Source of the DNA: Streptomyces sp. CB01635 | GTDB lineage: Bacteria > Actinomycetota > Actinomycetes > Streptomycetales > Streptomycetaceae | Assembly (NCBI RefSeq): GCF_002803065.1 | Contig: NZ_NNBL01000003.1 | Location: forward strand, 62,001 to 126,000 | DNA: 64,000 bases | Direction: 5' to 3' | Notes under the pieces: model-generated | The model's input: only the letters and a program-made list of their open reading frames with translations | Database searches by the model: none | Told to the model about the DNA's origin: nothing | In this document: positions 25,827 to 35,103 of the stretch, piece by piece | Position numbering within the stretch: the stretch's first letter is position 1 | Layout: every line of letters starts with the position of its first letter | Made by a program: the position numbers and the translations under genes

Positions 25827-27185
25827 GTGAAGACGCACACCGCAGAGCCGGAACCGTCCACCGCGCGCACGCACCGCAACCGCGCGGTGGTCGCCAGCAC
25901 GGTCGGCACCGCCATCGAGTGGTACGACTTCTTCCTCTACGGCACGGCCGCGGCTCTGGTCTTCCCGCACCTCTTCTTTCCCGGTCAGTCCGAGTACATG
26001 GGCGTCCTGGCCTCCTTCGCCACACAGTTCGTCGGCTTCGCCGCCCGCCCCATCGGCGCGGCGGTCTTCGGCCACTTCGGCGACCGGGTCGGGCGCAAGT
26101 CCACGCTCGTCATCACCCTGCTCCTGATGGGCATCAGCACCGTCCTCATCGGCTGCCTGCCCAGCTACGCGTCGATCGGGTTCGCCGCGCCGATCCTGCT
26201 CGTCGTCCTGCGCGTCTGCCAGGGCATCGGCGTCGGCGGCGAATGGGGCGGCTCGGTGCTCCTGGCCATGGAGTGGGGGCCGAAGAAACGCCGTGGCCTG
26301 ATGGCCAGTTGGCCCCAGATGGGCGTGCCGCTGGGACTGCTCACCTCGACCGGCATGGTCAAGTGGCTGAGCGCCGCCTCCGGTGACGACTTCGACAGCT
26401 GGGGCTGGCGTATCCCCTTCCTGGCCAGCGCCGTGCTCGTCGCCATCGGCCTGTACGTACGGCTGAGGGTCCTGGAGAGCCCCGACTTCCGGGAGGTGAA
26501 GCGCGAGGAGGCCGTCGTCCGTATCCCGCTGTGGGACGTCCTGCACCACCGGTGGCGAGAGGTGATCACCGCCGCGTTCGTCCGCCTCTCCGAGCAGGCA
26601 CCGTTCTATCTCTTCATCACCTTCGTCCTGACCTACGGAACGGAGAACCTCGGGCTGGCCCGGGGTGACCTGCTCGACGACACCCTCATCGCGGCCGCCA
26701 TCGGGCTCATCACCATCCCGGTCTTCGGCCATCTCTCCGACCGCTTCGGACGCCGCCTCGTGTACGGCATCGGCATCGTCTGCGTCGGAGCCTTCGCCTT
26801 CCCGTACTTCGCGCTGCTCAACACCAGGACACCGGGACTCGTCCTCCTCGCCATCGCCTTGTCCCTGGTCTTCCACGACATGCAGTACGGTCCCCAGGCC
26901 GCGCTCATCGCCGAGGGCTTCGGCACCAACGTCCGCTACAGCGGCGCGGGTCTGGGCTACCAGCTCGCCTCGGTCATCGCGGGCGGACCCGCACCGCTGA
27001 TCGCCGTGGCGATCCTGGAGGACACCGACTCGAGCGTCGGCATCAGCGTCTACATCCTGGGGTGCTGTGTCCTGTCCATGGTGGCTTTGCTCCTCGTTCC
27101 ACGGCGCACCGACGATGAGGTGACGGTGAGGAAGGGGCGGGGATCGGTACCGCGGCAGGGGCCGGGGAAGAAGTCCACACGGTGA
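25827..27185 (+). CDS. MFS transporter, metabolite:H+ symporter (MHS/ShiA-KgtP type)
   Basis: 452 residues, about 12 membrane helices. N-terminal helix has the family hallmark GTAIEWYDFFLYGTAAALVF; after helix 2 comes RPIGAAVFGHFGDRVGRK, the MFS A-motif; helix 5 region has GIGVGGEWGGSVLL. These define the metabolite:H+ symporter family, which imports organic acids such as shikimate, alpha-ketoglutarate, proline or betaine. Substrate not assignable. GTG start at 25827 with GGGGAG 8 bp ahead. The gene ends 25 bp from a convergent gene. Confidence 0.9.
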   Translation: MKTHTAEPEPSTARTHRNRAVVASTVGTAIEWYDFFLYGTAAALVFPHLFFPGQSEYMGVLASFATQFVGFAARPIGAAVFGHFGDRVGRKSTLVITLLLMGISTVLIGCLPSYASIGFAAPILLVVLRVCQGIGVGGEWGGSVLLAMEWGPKKRRGLMASWPQMGVPLGLLTSTGMVKWLSAASGDDFDSWGWRIPFLASAVLVAIGLYVRLRVLESPDFREVKREEAVVRIPLWDVLHHRWREVITAAFVRLSEQAPFYLFITFVLTYGTENLGLARGDLLDDTLIAAAIGLITIPVFGHLSDRFGRRLVYGIGIVCVGAFAFPYFALLNTRTPGLVLLAIALSLVFHDMQYGPQAALIAEGFGTNVRYSGAGLGYQLASVIAGGPAPLIAVAILEDTDSSVGISVYILGCCVLSMVALLLVPRRTDDEVTVRKGRGSVPRQGPGKKSTR

Positions 27186-27210
27186 GGGCGCCGGTCCTGG
27201 CACCGAGCGT

Positions 27211-27510
27211 TCAGACAAGCTTCTCGAAGAAGAACTCGTGCTTGAGGAACGAGGTTTCGTACTCGGAGCCGGGCGGAGCCGGGATGAGCTGCGCGGCCTG
27301 GAACAGCCGCCAGCCGTCTTCCAGCGCCGCGACACCTGTCATGTACGGCGGCTCGTCACTGTCGCCGGTCGTGGGGTGGGTGCGGCCGGTCCCGTCGTAG
27401 CAGGCCCAGCCGACGACCTCGGAATCGAGGGCGGAGGTGCCCAGGTACAGGACGAGAACCTGCTGCCGCACGGTCTTCTCCGTGGTGTGGTCGGTGTGGC
27501 GAGTGGTCAC
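27211..27510 (-). CDS. Small hypothetical protein coupled to the PhyH gene
   Basis: 99 residues, no signal or helix. Starts at GTG 27510, overlapping the stop of the upstream PhyH-type gene by 4 bp (GTGA), so the two are translationally coupled. Sequence has LVLYLGTSALDSEVVGWACY D, then DGWRLFQAAQLIPAPPGSEY and an aromatic end HEFFFEKL. No family recognised. Coupling implies a role with the dioxygenase. Confidence 0.7.
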   Translation of the reverse strand: MTTRHTDHTTEKTVRQQVLVLYLGTSALDSEVVGWACYDGTGRTHPTTGDSDEPPYMTGVAALEDGWRLFQAAQLIPAPPGSEYETSFLKHEFFFEKLV

Positions 27511-28334
27511 GCGTTGCTCCCCTGCGCGGGCCGGTTCGCGATACGCGTGGCCCAGTGGTCGATGTCGAAGTCGGGGTCGGCGGTCATGGTCCGCCACAGC
27601 TTGATGCGACCGTACGTCTCTATGCGGCCGGTGGCAGGCTCGTACCACGGGAAGGCTCTGGTCAGTTCTTCGCGGACGGCCGGGCTGTCCAGGTCCGTCG
27701 TGTCCCACAGGCGGACCTGTGGCACGGTCGGGTTGAAGCGGATCTTGTACATGTACCGGAGGCGGTCGCTGTCGTTGCGGCGTCCGCCGTGCCAGATGCC
27801 GTGGTGCAGCAGGATCACGGTGCCGGCCGGGCAGCTGAGCCGGGTCTGGCCGCGCAGGTTCTGGTAGCGGCCGATGTCGGATTCATTGGTACGGCGAAGG
27901 TGGCTGCCCGGGACGATGAGCGTGCCGCCCATCTCGATGGTGACGTCGTGCGGGTAGTACATGAGCTGCACGTCGAACGCGTCGGACCGTACGTCGATGA
28001 TGGCGTCGGCGTGCAGCGGCTGGGCGCGGCCCTCGTGGGGTGCCCGGGTGTGGACGTAGTGGTGGTCGACGGTCGGATCCGGCCCCACCAGGCTCGTCAA
28101 CGCCCCTGAGACAGCCGTGAGTTCGATGAGGCGCCGGGCGAACGTCCCCTCGGGGAACGCCTTGGGTGCGGGGGTACCGAACGGCACCAGGGGCAGTGGG
28201 CCGTCGAAGACGCCGGGCACCTCGTCGTTCATCTCCTGGGGGACGATTCCGTCGAGCCGCAGGAAACCGTGTGAGACGAACCGCGCCATCTGGACCGAGC
28301 TCAGAAGTCCCGGCAATTGCCGTGTGGTTGACAT
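27507..28334 (-). CDS. Phytanoyl-CoA dioxygenase (PhyH) family protein
   Basis: 275 residues. Fe(II)/2-oxoglutarate oxygenase: first ligands in QPLHADAIIDVR (HxD), distal His in HHGIWHGGRRND, and the 2-oxoglutarate-binding Arg nearby (SDRLRYMYKIRFN). Family members hydroxylate lipids, amino acids or natural products. ATG 28334 lacks a clear ribosome site. It is divergent from an AraC regulator 70 bp away and coupled to a 99-residue gene, forming a compact locus. Substrate unknown. Confidence 0.85.
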   Translation of the reverse strand: MSTTRQLPGLLSSVQMARFVSHGFLRLDGIVPQEMNDEVPGVFDGPLPLVPFGTPAPKAFPEGTFARRLIELTAVSGALTSLVGPDPTVDHHYVHTRAPHEGRAQPLHADAIIDVRSDAFDVQLMYYPHDVTIEMGGTLIVPGSHLRRTNESDIGRYQNLRGQTRLSCPAGTVILLHHGIWHGGRRNDSDRLRYMYKIRFNPTVPQVRLWDTTDLDSPAVREELTRAFPWYEPATGRIETYGRIKLWRTMTADPDFDIDHWATRIANRPAQGSNA

Positions 28335-28404
28335 GCGGCAACGGTAGGCAGCGGCAGTGGGGAAGTCGTGGGTTGTAATCGACAGCGACTGGTATTTTCT
28401 CACC

Positions 28405-29199
28405 ATGGTCCTGCCGTCGTCCGTGGAGCCGGCCCTCGACCGCCCCCCGCGCGAGGTGAACGCGGGTGTGGGCGTGCATGGTTCGTCCGGCCCGCACGAG
28501 GTGTTCCGGCTGCCGCACCTCTGGCAGCTGCATCTGTACGGATATTCGGGCCAGTTGGAGCTGTGTGGATCCTCGCATCCCATCCGCCCCGGCCATGTGA
28601 GTCTCGTACCGCCGGGTGCGGAGGTGCACTTCCACTACGGCGCACGCCGCTGCGAGCACCTGTACGCGCACTTCCGGCTGCCCGGCGACGGGGAGCGGCG
28701 GCCGGTGCCGGTGATGCAGGACGCCGGTTCCGAGGCGGCCGTGCTGAGTGGGCTGCTGCGGCAGACGGTCGCGGCGACCGCGCAGAGTCCGGTACGGGCG
28801 TCGGCGGAGCTGTGGACGGTGCTGTGGCGCGTGACCGGCCTGGGTGGCGGCGCTGCCGAGAGCCCCACGGGTTCCCCGCACCCGGCACTGCGGGCGGCCT
28901 TGGCGTACGTCGAGGAGCGGCTGGCCTGCTCCTTGTCCGTTCCGGAGGTGGCCCGTGCCGCCGGTGTCTCGCACACCCATCTGACCCGACTGTTCCGCGA
29001 GGCCACAGGGGGCACGGTCGTCGGCCACATCCGACGGCGCCGCATGGAACGGGCCCGGCACCTGCTGGAGGCCTCGACCATGGCGATCCCGGCGATCGCG
29101 ACGACGGTCGGCATCCCGGACCTCCAGGCGTTCAACAAGGCGTGCCGCCGCGAGTTGGGCCTCTCGCCGCGGGCGGTACGGGAGGGCGCGCGCGGCTGA
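28405..29199 (+). CDS. AraC-family transcriptional regulator
   Basis: 264 residues. N-terminal cupin-like sensor half (HLWQLHLYGYSGQLELCG, then HVSLVPPGAEVHFHYG) and C-terminal double helix-turn-helix (SVPEVARAAGVSHTHLTRLF, then IATTVGIPDLQAFNKACRRE LG). I take ATG 28405 as start; the frame is open 48 bp further but that would run into the divergent promoter. It faces the PhyH gene across 70 bp and probably controls it. Sensor type suggests a small sugar-like or other ligand, not defined. Confidence 0.88.
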   Translation: MVLPSSVEPALDRPPREVNAGVGVHGSSGPHEVFRLPHLWQLHLYGYSGQLELCGSSHPIRPGHVSLVPPGAEVHFHYGARRCEHLYAHFRLPGDGERRPVPVMQDAGSEAAVLSGLLRQTVAATAQSPVRASAELWTVLWRVTGLGGGAAESPTGSPHPALRAALAYVEERLACSLSVPEVARAAGVSHTHLTRLFREATGGTVVGHIRRRRMERARHLLEASTMAIPAIATTVGIPDLQAFNKACRRELGLSPRAVREGARG

Positions 29200-29214
29200 G
29201 TCGGTGTCGGAACG

Positions 29215-29500
29215 TCCTGTGCGGGTGCGCCGGGCGCTGCGGTCCCACTTCGCCGCGATGAACCTGTGATGCCAGGCCAGCAGCGTGCCAGGCACCGGGA
29301 AGATCTCGCGTCAGTGGTGATGGGGTATCGGGTTGGAGAGGGCGGCCGGCCAGAACCGGTGCGCGGGCTCGTAACGGACCGGGCCGGTGATCTGTCGGCG
29401 TAGCACCGCATTCTGATGGCGGAGGACAAGTGACTCGGCGGGCTTGGTGCTGTCGCGACTCAACAGCACCCCGGGGACGGACAGCAGCTTGCGGGCGACT
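29215..29500 (-). mobile_element. rve-type transposase N-terminal remnant
   Basis: Minus strand: VLRHQNAVLRRQITGPVRYE PAHRFWPAAL, a TGA near 29312, then in another frame GTLLAWHHRFIAAKWDRSAR. Same N-terminal family as the remnants at 15918 and 23320. Core missing. Confidence 0.75.
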
Positions 29501-30144
29501 TTGTACTCGGTGGGGTTCCTCATCATCACGCAGGGTGGACGCCGGATCGCCCTGACGGCGATGCGGCTCTTTCTGCCCTGCTCCGCAGGAGTCCGATTCC
29601 TCCCCTCCCCAAAGGCCGGGGCATCCTCGGAGGAATCCGGTGAAGCGATTGAGCTCTGCGACACAGAGGCGCGAGGCGTCCTGGGGGGTCACGGGAGATG
29701 ATCACCGCTAGACGGCTGCCGAGCGCCACGGTCAGCCATCGGAAGTGATGGAAACCTGTCCCGGCACCATGGTCGAAGAAACCGACCGATATCCCTGGCG
29801 GCGGCGTGCCCACGACGCCGGAGAGGCAATCCGGGTTGTCGCTGACCAGGAGGCCACCGCCGCGTCGGCGATAGCAGGGCCAGTGCACGTCACTGGCCGG
29901 CAACGTGGAGACGAGATGGTTCCACTGGTACTGCTGAGGATGTTGTAAATGCCGCGATGGAGGAGCTTGTGGTGCTGTTGGACGCCGGCACCGCACGGAC
30001 GACCCGCTGCGAAATTCGTGATCACGAAGAGTGGCTGCGTCCGCTGAATCGCGTCTATGCCCTGTGCTGTCCGGGCCGCCGAGGCGGGCAACATTCTGCC
30101 CGCCGGACTTGCCCCGACTTGTCCGCAAGGAGCAATGTGGAGGC
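29501..30144. other. Decayed stretch upstream of the IclR gene
   Basis: About 640 bp. A minus-strand frame at about 29690-29950 has LLVSDNPDCLSGVVGTPPPG and WLTVALGSRLAVIISRD, which is protein-like and may be the C-terminal part of a DUF4238-type gene, with its N-terminal part scattered over other frames up to 30100. I cannot confirm the family. No intact gene is visible. Confidence 0.4.
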
Positions 30145-30903
30145 ATGGGTGGTAAGGAAGGCCCCACGCTCATTGCTTCGGTGCAGCGAGCCTTCCGGTT
30201 GATGGAGGCTGTGGGTGCGCACGAAGGTGGCGTGCCGGCCAAGCAACTGGCGCGCGAGACCGGGCTGGCTTTGGCCACGACCTACCATTTGCTGCGCACG
30301 ATGGTGCACGACGGCTACGTGCGCAAACTCGACGACAGCACGTTCGTCCTGGGGGAGAGGCTGGGTGCGCTGCATGGAGGAAGCCGCGATCAGGCGGCGC
30401 TCAGCAGGGTGCGTCCCACGCTCACGGAGCTGCGGGATGGCCTGTCGGCCGCGGCCTATCTGACCTTCTACGAGGACGGCGAGATCCGGGTCGCGGAGAT
30501 CGTGGACGGGCCGAAGGCGCCCCGTGTCGATCTGTGGGTCGGCTTCGAAGATGCAGGGCACGCCACGGCGCTCGGCAAGTGCGTTCTGCGTGAGCTGGAC
30601 GGCGATGCCCGCGCCGACTACCTCTCCCGCCACACGCTGAATGATCTCACCCCTCGCACCATCACTCACCGTGCCGAACTGCTACGGCGTCTCGACGCCG
30701 CGCCCCATGGGTCTGCGATCACCGATATTGAGGAGTACTCCCTGGGCACCGCGTGCGTCGCAGTGCCCATCCGTCAAGGCGACACCCTTGGCGCGCTTGG
30801 TATCTCCCTGCGCGCCAACCGCACCGACCGTCTCGAAGGTGCTGTGGCGACGCTGATTGCCACCGCGGAGCGGGTGTCTCGCAGACTCTCGCTCACCATC
30901 TGA
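30145..30903 (+). CDS. IclR-family transcriptional regulator
   Basis: 252 residues. Winged HTH at residues about 8-70 (SVQRAFRLMEAVGAHEGGVP, then LARETGLALATTYHLLRTMV), effector domain about 80-250 with GHATALGKCVLREL and YSLGTACVAVPIRQGD, the usual ligand-pocket segments. IclR proteins control catabolic operons, sporulation or secondary metabolism. ATG 30145 is chosen because the N-terminus then matches family length; AAGGAG lies 13 bp upstream and GGAGG is very near. No obvious target operon is adjacent. Confidence 0.87.
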   Translation: MGGKEGPTLIASVQRAFRLMEAVGAHEGGVPAKQLARETGLALATTYHLLRTMVHDGYVRKLDDSTFVLGERLGALHGGSRDQAALSRVRPTLTELRDGLSAAAYLTFYEDGEIRVAEIVDGPKAPRVDLWVGFEDAGHATALGKCVLRELDGDARADYLSRHTLNDLTPRTITHRAELLRRLDAAPHGSAITDIEEYSLGTACVAVPIRQGDTLGALGISLRANRTDRLEGAVATLIATAERVSRRLSLTI

Positions 30904-30988
30904 AAACCGGGACCTTGTGACTTCGCGGCCATGACCTGTCTTATGGATTAAACGGACAAACCGGTCAAGGGTGCAGAGGAGCAGGGAC

Positions 30989-31396
30989 GTGTGTGATCAG
31001 GGCGTCGCAGGGCCGCATGAGTCAGTCGATTGCCACGTGGCGAACGGCTGGACGGTCGTCGAAGCCAACGAAGAGATCGACATTGCCTTCGCTCCTTTCG
31101 TGCAAGCCGCAGTGGTCCGGAGGCTCGCCGAGGGCCACCGTCACTTCGTTCTCGATCTGTGCAGTACCCCCTTCCTGGACTCCATGGGGCTCGGCATGAT
31201 CGTCGCTGTCACCAAACGCATCAAGTCCTGTCACGGGTCGCTGCGGATTGCCTGCTCCGACAAGTGGCTCCTGCATGTCTTCTCTCTCGGCGGTCTGCGT
31301 CACGTCTACTCGTTCCACGACTCCGTCGAGCAGGCCATCGCGCAGTCCCCAGGGGCGAGCTCCTGGCCCGTACGGAGCGTGACCAGGCACTCATGA
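30989..31396 (+). CDS. STAS-domain anti-anti-sigma factor
   Basis: About 135 residues. STAS domain of the SpoIIAA/BldG/RsbV type, with VVEANEEIDIAFAPFVQAAV and HFVLDLCSTPFLDSMGLGMI, where Ser65 is the expected phosphorylation site. Such proteins bind an anti-sigma kinase and release a sigma factor when dephosphorylated by PP2C enzymes like those at 7505 and 32103. GTG 30989 with AGGAG 8 bp ahead is preferred over GTG 30971. The stop overlaps the start of a short frame resembling a kinase tail. Confidence 0.85.
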   Translation: MCDQGVAGPHESVDCHVANGWTVVEANEEIDIAFAPFVQAAVVRRLAEGHRHFVLDLCSTPFLDSMGLGMIVAVTKRIKSCHGSLRIACSDKWLLHVFSLGGLRHVYSFHDSVEQAIAQSPGASSWPVRSVTRHS

Positions 31397-31542
31397 TCGA
31401 TGCCGTCGACAGATGGGGTATGGATCGCATCGACACAGGTGGCGGACGGTCCGTTGCAGAGCTGGCTGACTCGGTGCTCGCGGCAGCAGACGCAGAGAAG
31501 GGGAAGGGGAAGGGGAAGGGGCGGTCATCCTTCGGTCGGTGA
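31393..31542 (+). pseudogene. HATPase (RsbW-like) C-terminal remnant, overlapping STAS stop
   Basis: A 49-codon frame beginning ATG 31393 inside the STAS stop (ATGA). It reads VDRWGMDRIDTGGGRSVAEL, close to the last residues of Streptomyces anti-sigma kinases (RWG...GKxVWFEL), then runs into a Lys-Gly repeat from four AAGGGG units at 31498-31521. No ATP-binding N and G boxes remain. Either a relic of a kinase partner or a new short gene. Confidence 0.45.
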
Positions 31543-31544
31543 CC

Positions 31545-31890
31545 CGTCGTGGCGGCTCACCTGTGGCAGGACCCGACGCCCTTGCGGAGGGAACCTGCGC
31601 GCACCAGCCGATGCGGTGCAGCAGCAGATGCATCCCGGCCAGGGTGTGCTCCACCCTGAACCGGCGGTGCACGACCTCGACGATCCTCGTCAGAGTCCAG
31701 CACCGGTCGCTCCGGCCGGCAGCGGCCGCACCCGGCGTCCAACACCGCCTCCAGCGCCCGCAGTTGACTCGCATCCAGCTTGCAGCGGGCACCGCCGGGA
31801 CCCTTGGGGGCCAGGGTGCCCGCTCCTCAGCCGTCAGCCCTCCGCCATGGTGAAGAGCCACTTCCAGTAACACTCCGTGGTGTTGTCGAG
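31545..31890 (-). mobile_element. IS630-type transposase N-terminal remnant
   Basis: Minus strand winged-helix region: SDRCWTLTRIVEVVHRRF, then VEHTLAGMHLLLHRIGW, the typical segment before the DDE core of one IS630 branch. No catalytic residues remain. Confidence 0.7.
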
Positions 31891-31920
31891 CACGTTTGGT
31901 GAGCGCGGCCCACGGGCTCA

Positions 31921-32030
31921 CTGATGCACCGTTTCGTGGTCACGAAGCGCAACCCGCCGGAGTTCAAGGCGGACGCGATTGCGCTGTACCAGTCGCGCTC
32001 GGAAGCAGTGATCAGGTCGGTTGCGGCTTC
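31921..32030 (+). mobile_element. IS3-type OrfA start remnant
   Basis: About 33 codons: KRNPPEFKADAIALYQSRSE, then AVIRSVAA, the beginning of the HTH protein of IS3 elements, ending abruptly in unrelated sequence. Confidence 0.6.
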
Positions 32031-32102
32031 ACCGCCGCAGCATCCTCCGGCCCCCGATGCGACAATGTGTGCGTAGGTCGTGCCCGTGGATGGGATGACG
32101 CT

Positions 32103-34523
32103 ATGGGCTTCAGCAGTGAGGCGGGCGGTGGAGATCCGCTCAAACCATTCGACATGGCAACTGCAGCTTTGCTGATGGTGGACAGCCATGGTGTGATCGC
32201 GGGCTGGAACCAGGCCGCTCAGGATCTCCTCGGGTACACCGCGGCCGACGTGCTGGGGCACTCCGTGACAACCCTGCTCCTCGACGAGGGTGATGTGCCT
32301 GCCGTGCAGTCATGGCTGCGAGGGGCGGAGAGCGGCTGGGAGAGCCCCGTCGCAGTGCTCCACCGTGAGGGGCGTCCCGTGGAACTCGCGGTTCGTACCT
32401 GCCGCCTTCACGCGCTCGGTGGCCATCGTGAGTGGCTCGTCGCCCTGCGGGACGCCGCTGCGCTGCGCGAGGACGAGTGGCATGAGGATGTCGCGTGGAG
32501 CCTGCTCCAGCAGTCCCCGCTGGGTGTCGCCGTGCTTGACACGGACCTCCGGTACGAGTGGGTGAACCTTGCGATGGCTCACCTCGACGAGGAGGTGTGC
32601 GGTGCCGCCACCAGTCCGGCCGCCGGTGCGGAGCCATCGCCGATCGTTGCACGCCAGGCCAAGCAGGTACTGAAGTCAGGCCAGGCACCGGTGGCACTGG
32701 AGAACATAGCGCCGGTCCGGGTGTCCGGCCGGGAAGACGGCGGTCACGTCAGGCTTCGCTCCTCCTTTCCCTTGAGCGGTGCTGACGGCAACGTGCTCGG
32801 GGTCTGTCACGCTGTCCTCGACTTCGAGGGCCAGGACCCGGCGCGCGAACGGCTGACGGTGCTCAACACGGCCAGTGAGCACATGGGCACCACGCTCGAC
32901 CTGGACCGTACGGTGCACGAACTTGCCGAGATCCTGGTGCCCTCCATCTCGGACTTCGTGGCGGTTGACCTGTTCGAAAGTGTCCATACGCCGATGGACC
33001 TGACAACGAGATCCGCCGAGTCCTCCGACCCCTTGTGCCGTGTGGCCCACCTCTCGATCCAGGAAGATCGCCCCGAAGCGGGAGTCGAGATCGGCGCGAC
33101 GCCCCATTACCCCAAGGAGTCGCCCCAACGACGTTCCCTGGCCACTGGACAGTCAATCCGCGAGGTGGTTCGCCCGTCGACGCCTTGGCTCGCGAAAGAC
33201 CCACTGCGCTGGACAAGGCTGATCGGGCTGGGCGTGCACACGCAGCTGGTGGTACCGCTGCGGGCACGCGGCATCAATATGGGCGTCGTCACCCTGCTGC
33301 GCTGGAGGAATCCCCGCCCGTTCGACGAGGACGACCTCCTCCTCGTCGAAGACTTGGTGGGCCGGGCCGCCGTGTGCGTCGACAACGCCAGGCGTTACAC
33401 ACGCCAGCAGCAGGCGGCGCTGACCTTGCAGAGGAGCCTGCTGCCGCAGGACCTGCCCGATCTCAGCGCCGTCGAAGCCGCCTACCGGTATCTGCCGGCC
33501 GACACCGAAGTGGGCGTCGGCGGTGACTGGTTCGACGTCATTCCGCTCTCGGGTGCCCGAGTGGCGCTCGTGGTGGGCGATGTCGTCGGGCACGGCATCC
33601 ACGCCGCGGCCAGCATGGGACGGCTCCGGGCGGCCGTGCAGACCCTCGCGGACCTTGATCTGCCCCCGGATGAGCTGCTGACCAAAGTCGACGACCTCGT
33701 GGTGCGTCTCTCCGACGAGGCGGAAGCCACATCCGACGGGCCCGTCGTTATCGGCGCGACCTGTGTCTATGCCATCTACGACCCGATCGCCCGCACCGTC
33801 ACCATGGCCCGCGCCGGACATCCCACCCCCGCGATCGCGCGCCTCGACGTGCCGGTTGAGTTCCCCGACGTTCCCGCCGGGCCGCCGCTGGGGCTGGGCG
33901 GCCTGCCCTTCGAGTCGGCAGAGATCCCGGTCGAGGAGGGAAGCATCATCGCGCTGTACACCGACGGGCTGATCGAAGCGAGCGACCGCGACGTTGATGT
34001 CGGATTCGAGCGCCTGTGCTTCGCCCTTGCTCACCCTGACCGCCCGTTGGACGAGATCTGCGACACCATGGTCAGAATCCTGCTGCCCGATCGTCCCTCT
34101 GACGACGTTGCCTTCCTCATCGCACGTACCCGCGCCCTGAGTTCTGACTGCGTTGCCGCTTGGGAGGTGTCCGCCGAGCCGTCCGCCGTCCACGAGGCGC
34201 GTGAGAAGTCCGTCAGCCAACTTCGGGTCTGGGGAATGCAAGCGGCCGCTTTCACCACCGAGCTGATCGTCAGTGAACTCGTCACCAACGCCATCAGGCA
34301 CGCCTCCGGCCCGATCAGCCTGCGGCTCATCCGCGAGCACGTGCTGATCTGTGAGGTCTCGGACACCAGCAGTACGTCTCCGCACATGCGACGCGCTTCG
34401 GGCACGGAGGAGGGAGGTCGAGGACTGTTCCTGGTCGCGCAGGTGGCCCAACGCTGGGGGACCCGCTATACAGCCGACGGCAAGACGATTTGGGCCGAAC
34501 AGCCGCTGCCCGCCTCTGTCTGA
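32103..34523 (+). CDS. PAS-PAS-GAF-SpoIIE phosphatase-HATPase multidomain regulator
   Basis: 806 residues. PAS about 20-115 (MVDSHGVIAGWNQAAQDLLG), second PAS about 125-240, GAF about 260-430, PP2C/SpoIIE 455-675 with GGDWFDV, GDVVGHG, AGHPTPAI, YTDGLIE and DDVAFL, and a C-terminal HATPase of the anti-sigma kinase type 685-800 with ELVTNAIRHA (N box) and EEGGRGLFLV (G box). One protein therefore carries phosphatase and kinase parts of a partner-switching module. Start ATG 32103 gives a complete first PAS. Probable partner: STAS protein 700 bp upstream. No membrane helix, so a cytosolic sensor. Confidence 0.9.
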   Translation: MGFSSEAGGGDPLKPFDMATAALLMVDSHGVIAGWNQAAQDLLGYTAADVLGHSVTTLLLDEGDVPAVQSWLRGAESGWESPVAVLHREGRPVELAVRTCRLHALGGHREWLVALRDAAALREDEWHEDVAWSLLQQSPLGVAVLDTDLRYEWVNLAMAHLDEEVCGAATSPAAGAEPSPIVARQAKQVLKSGQAPVALENIAPVRVSGREDGGHVRLRSSFPLSGADGNVLGVCHAVLDFEGQDPARERLTVLNTASEHMGTTLDLDRTVHELAEILVPSISDFVAVDLFESVHTPMDLTTRSAESSDPLCRVAHLSIQEDRPEAGVEIGATPHYPKESPQRRSLATGQSIREVVRPSTPWLAKDPLRWTRLIGLGVHTQLVVPLRARGINMGVVTLLRWRNPRPFDEDDLLLVEDLVGRAAVCVDNARRYTRQQQAALTLQRSLLPQDLPDLSAVEAAYRYLPADTEVGVGGDWFDVIPLSGARVALVVGDVVGHGIHAAASMGRLRAAVQTLADLDLPPDELLTKVDDLVVRLSDEAEATSDGPVVIGATCVYAIYDPIARTVTMARAGHPTPAIARLDVPVEFPDVPAGPPLGLGGLPFESAEIPVEEGSIIALYTDGLIEASDRDVDVGFERLCFALAHPDRPLDEICDTMVRILLPDRPSDDVAFLIARTRALSSDCVAAWEVSAEPSAVHEAREKSVSQLRVWGMQAAAFTTELIVSELVTNAIRHASGPISLRLIREHVLICEVSDTSSTSPHMRRASGTEEGGRGLFLVAQVAQRWGTRYTADGKTIWAEQPLPASV

Positions 34524-34555
34524 CCGTCCGGCGGCCTGAGGCGACGATGCGCTGC

Positions 34556-34936
34556 CTACACCAGAGATCCGTCCGTGCGTGTGGTCACGGATGCGGGGGA
34601 GGGCTGTACCTCGATTTCGGAGACGTCCAGGTGCCTCGTTTCCCGCACGCGGGCGCCGTACAGGTCTTTCAGGCCGCTCGGCTCCGCGCTCACCAGGTCG
34701 TCACCGAGCGCGAGTTGCCCGTCGGCGGTAGAGCGGATCCGACATGCCGGTGCAGCCGTCCGCCTGGACAGCAGGTCCCGCCGCGTCAGCGCTCTTGGCC
34801 TCGTCGAGGGCGCCGATCTGGACGAGCCGTTCGGCGACCGGCAGTGAGGGTCTGCCCCGCTGTCACACGTCCTGCAGGGAAGCGTGGGGCTGGTGGCCGC
34901 GATCCGGGCCGACTCCGCGTCACTGATTCCTTTCAC
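34556..34936 (-). other. Possible hypothetical gene fragment; rest of 34524-35103 empty
   Basis: A minus-strand frame ends with IRSTADGQLALGDDLVSAEP, then VRETRHLDVSEIEVQPSP. The last 60 codons look protein-like, the first 60 do not, and no ribosome site was found. Probably the 3' end of a lost gene. No other gene is visible between 34524 and 35103. Confidence 0.35.
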
Positions 34937-35103
34937 CGTGGACAGAGGGAGCCGCGCCCCACACCTGGTCCGCGGCCTCGACCCGGTGCGCTACCTGGGA
35001 GCGGCTCGCATCGCTTCTCGGTTCACCGAGAAGCCTCCTCCGCGTGATCGTCCCCACACGCACCGACATAGACTCGATCTCGCCCGAACGGCGTCAGCTT
35101 GTC

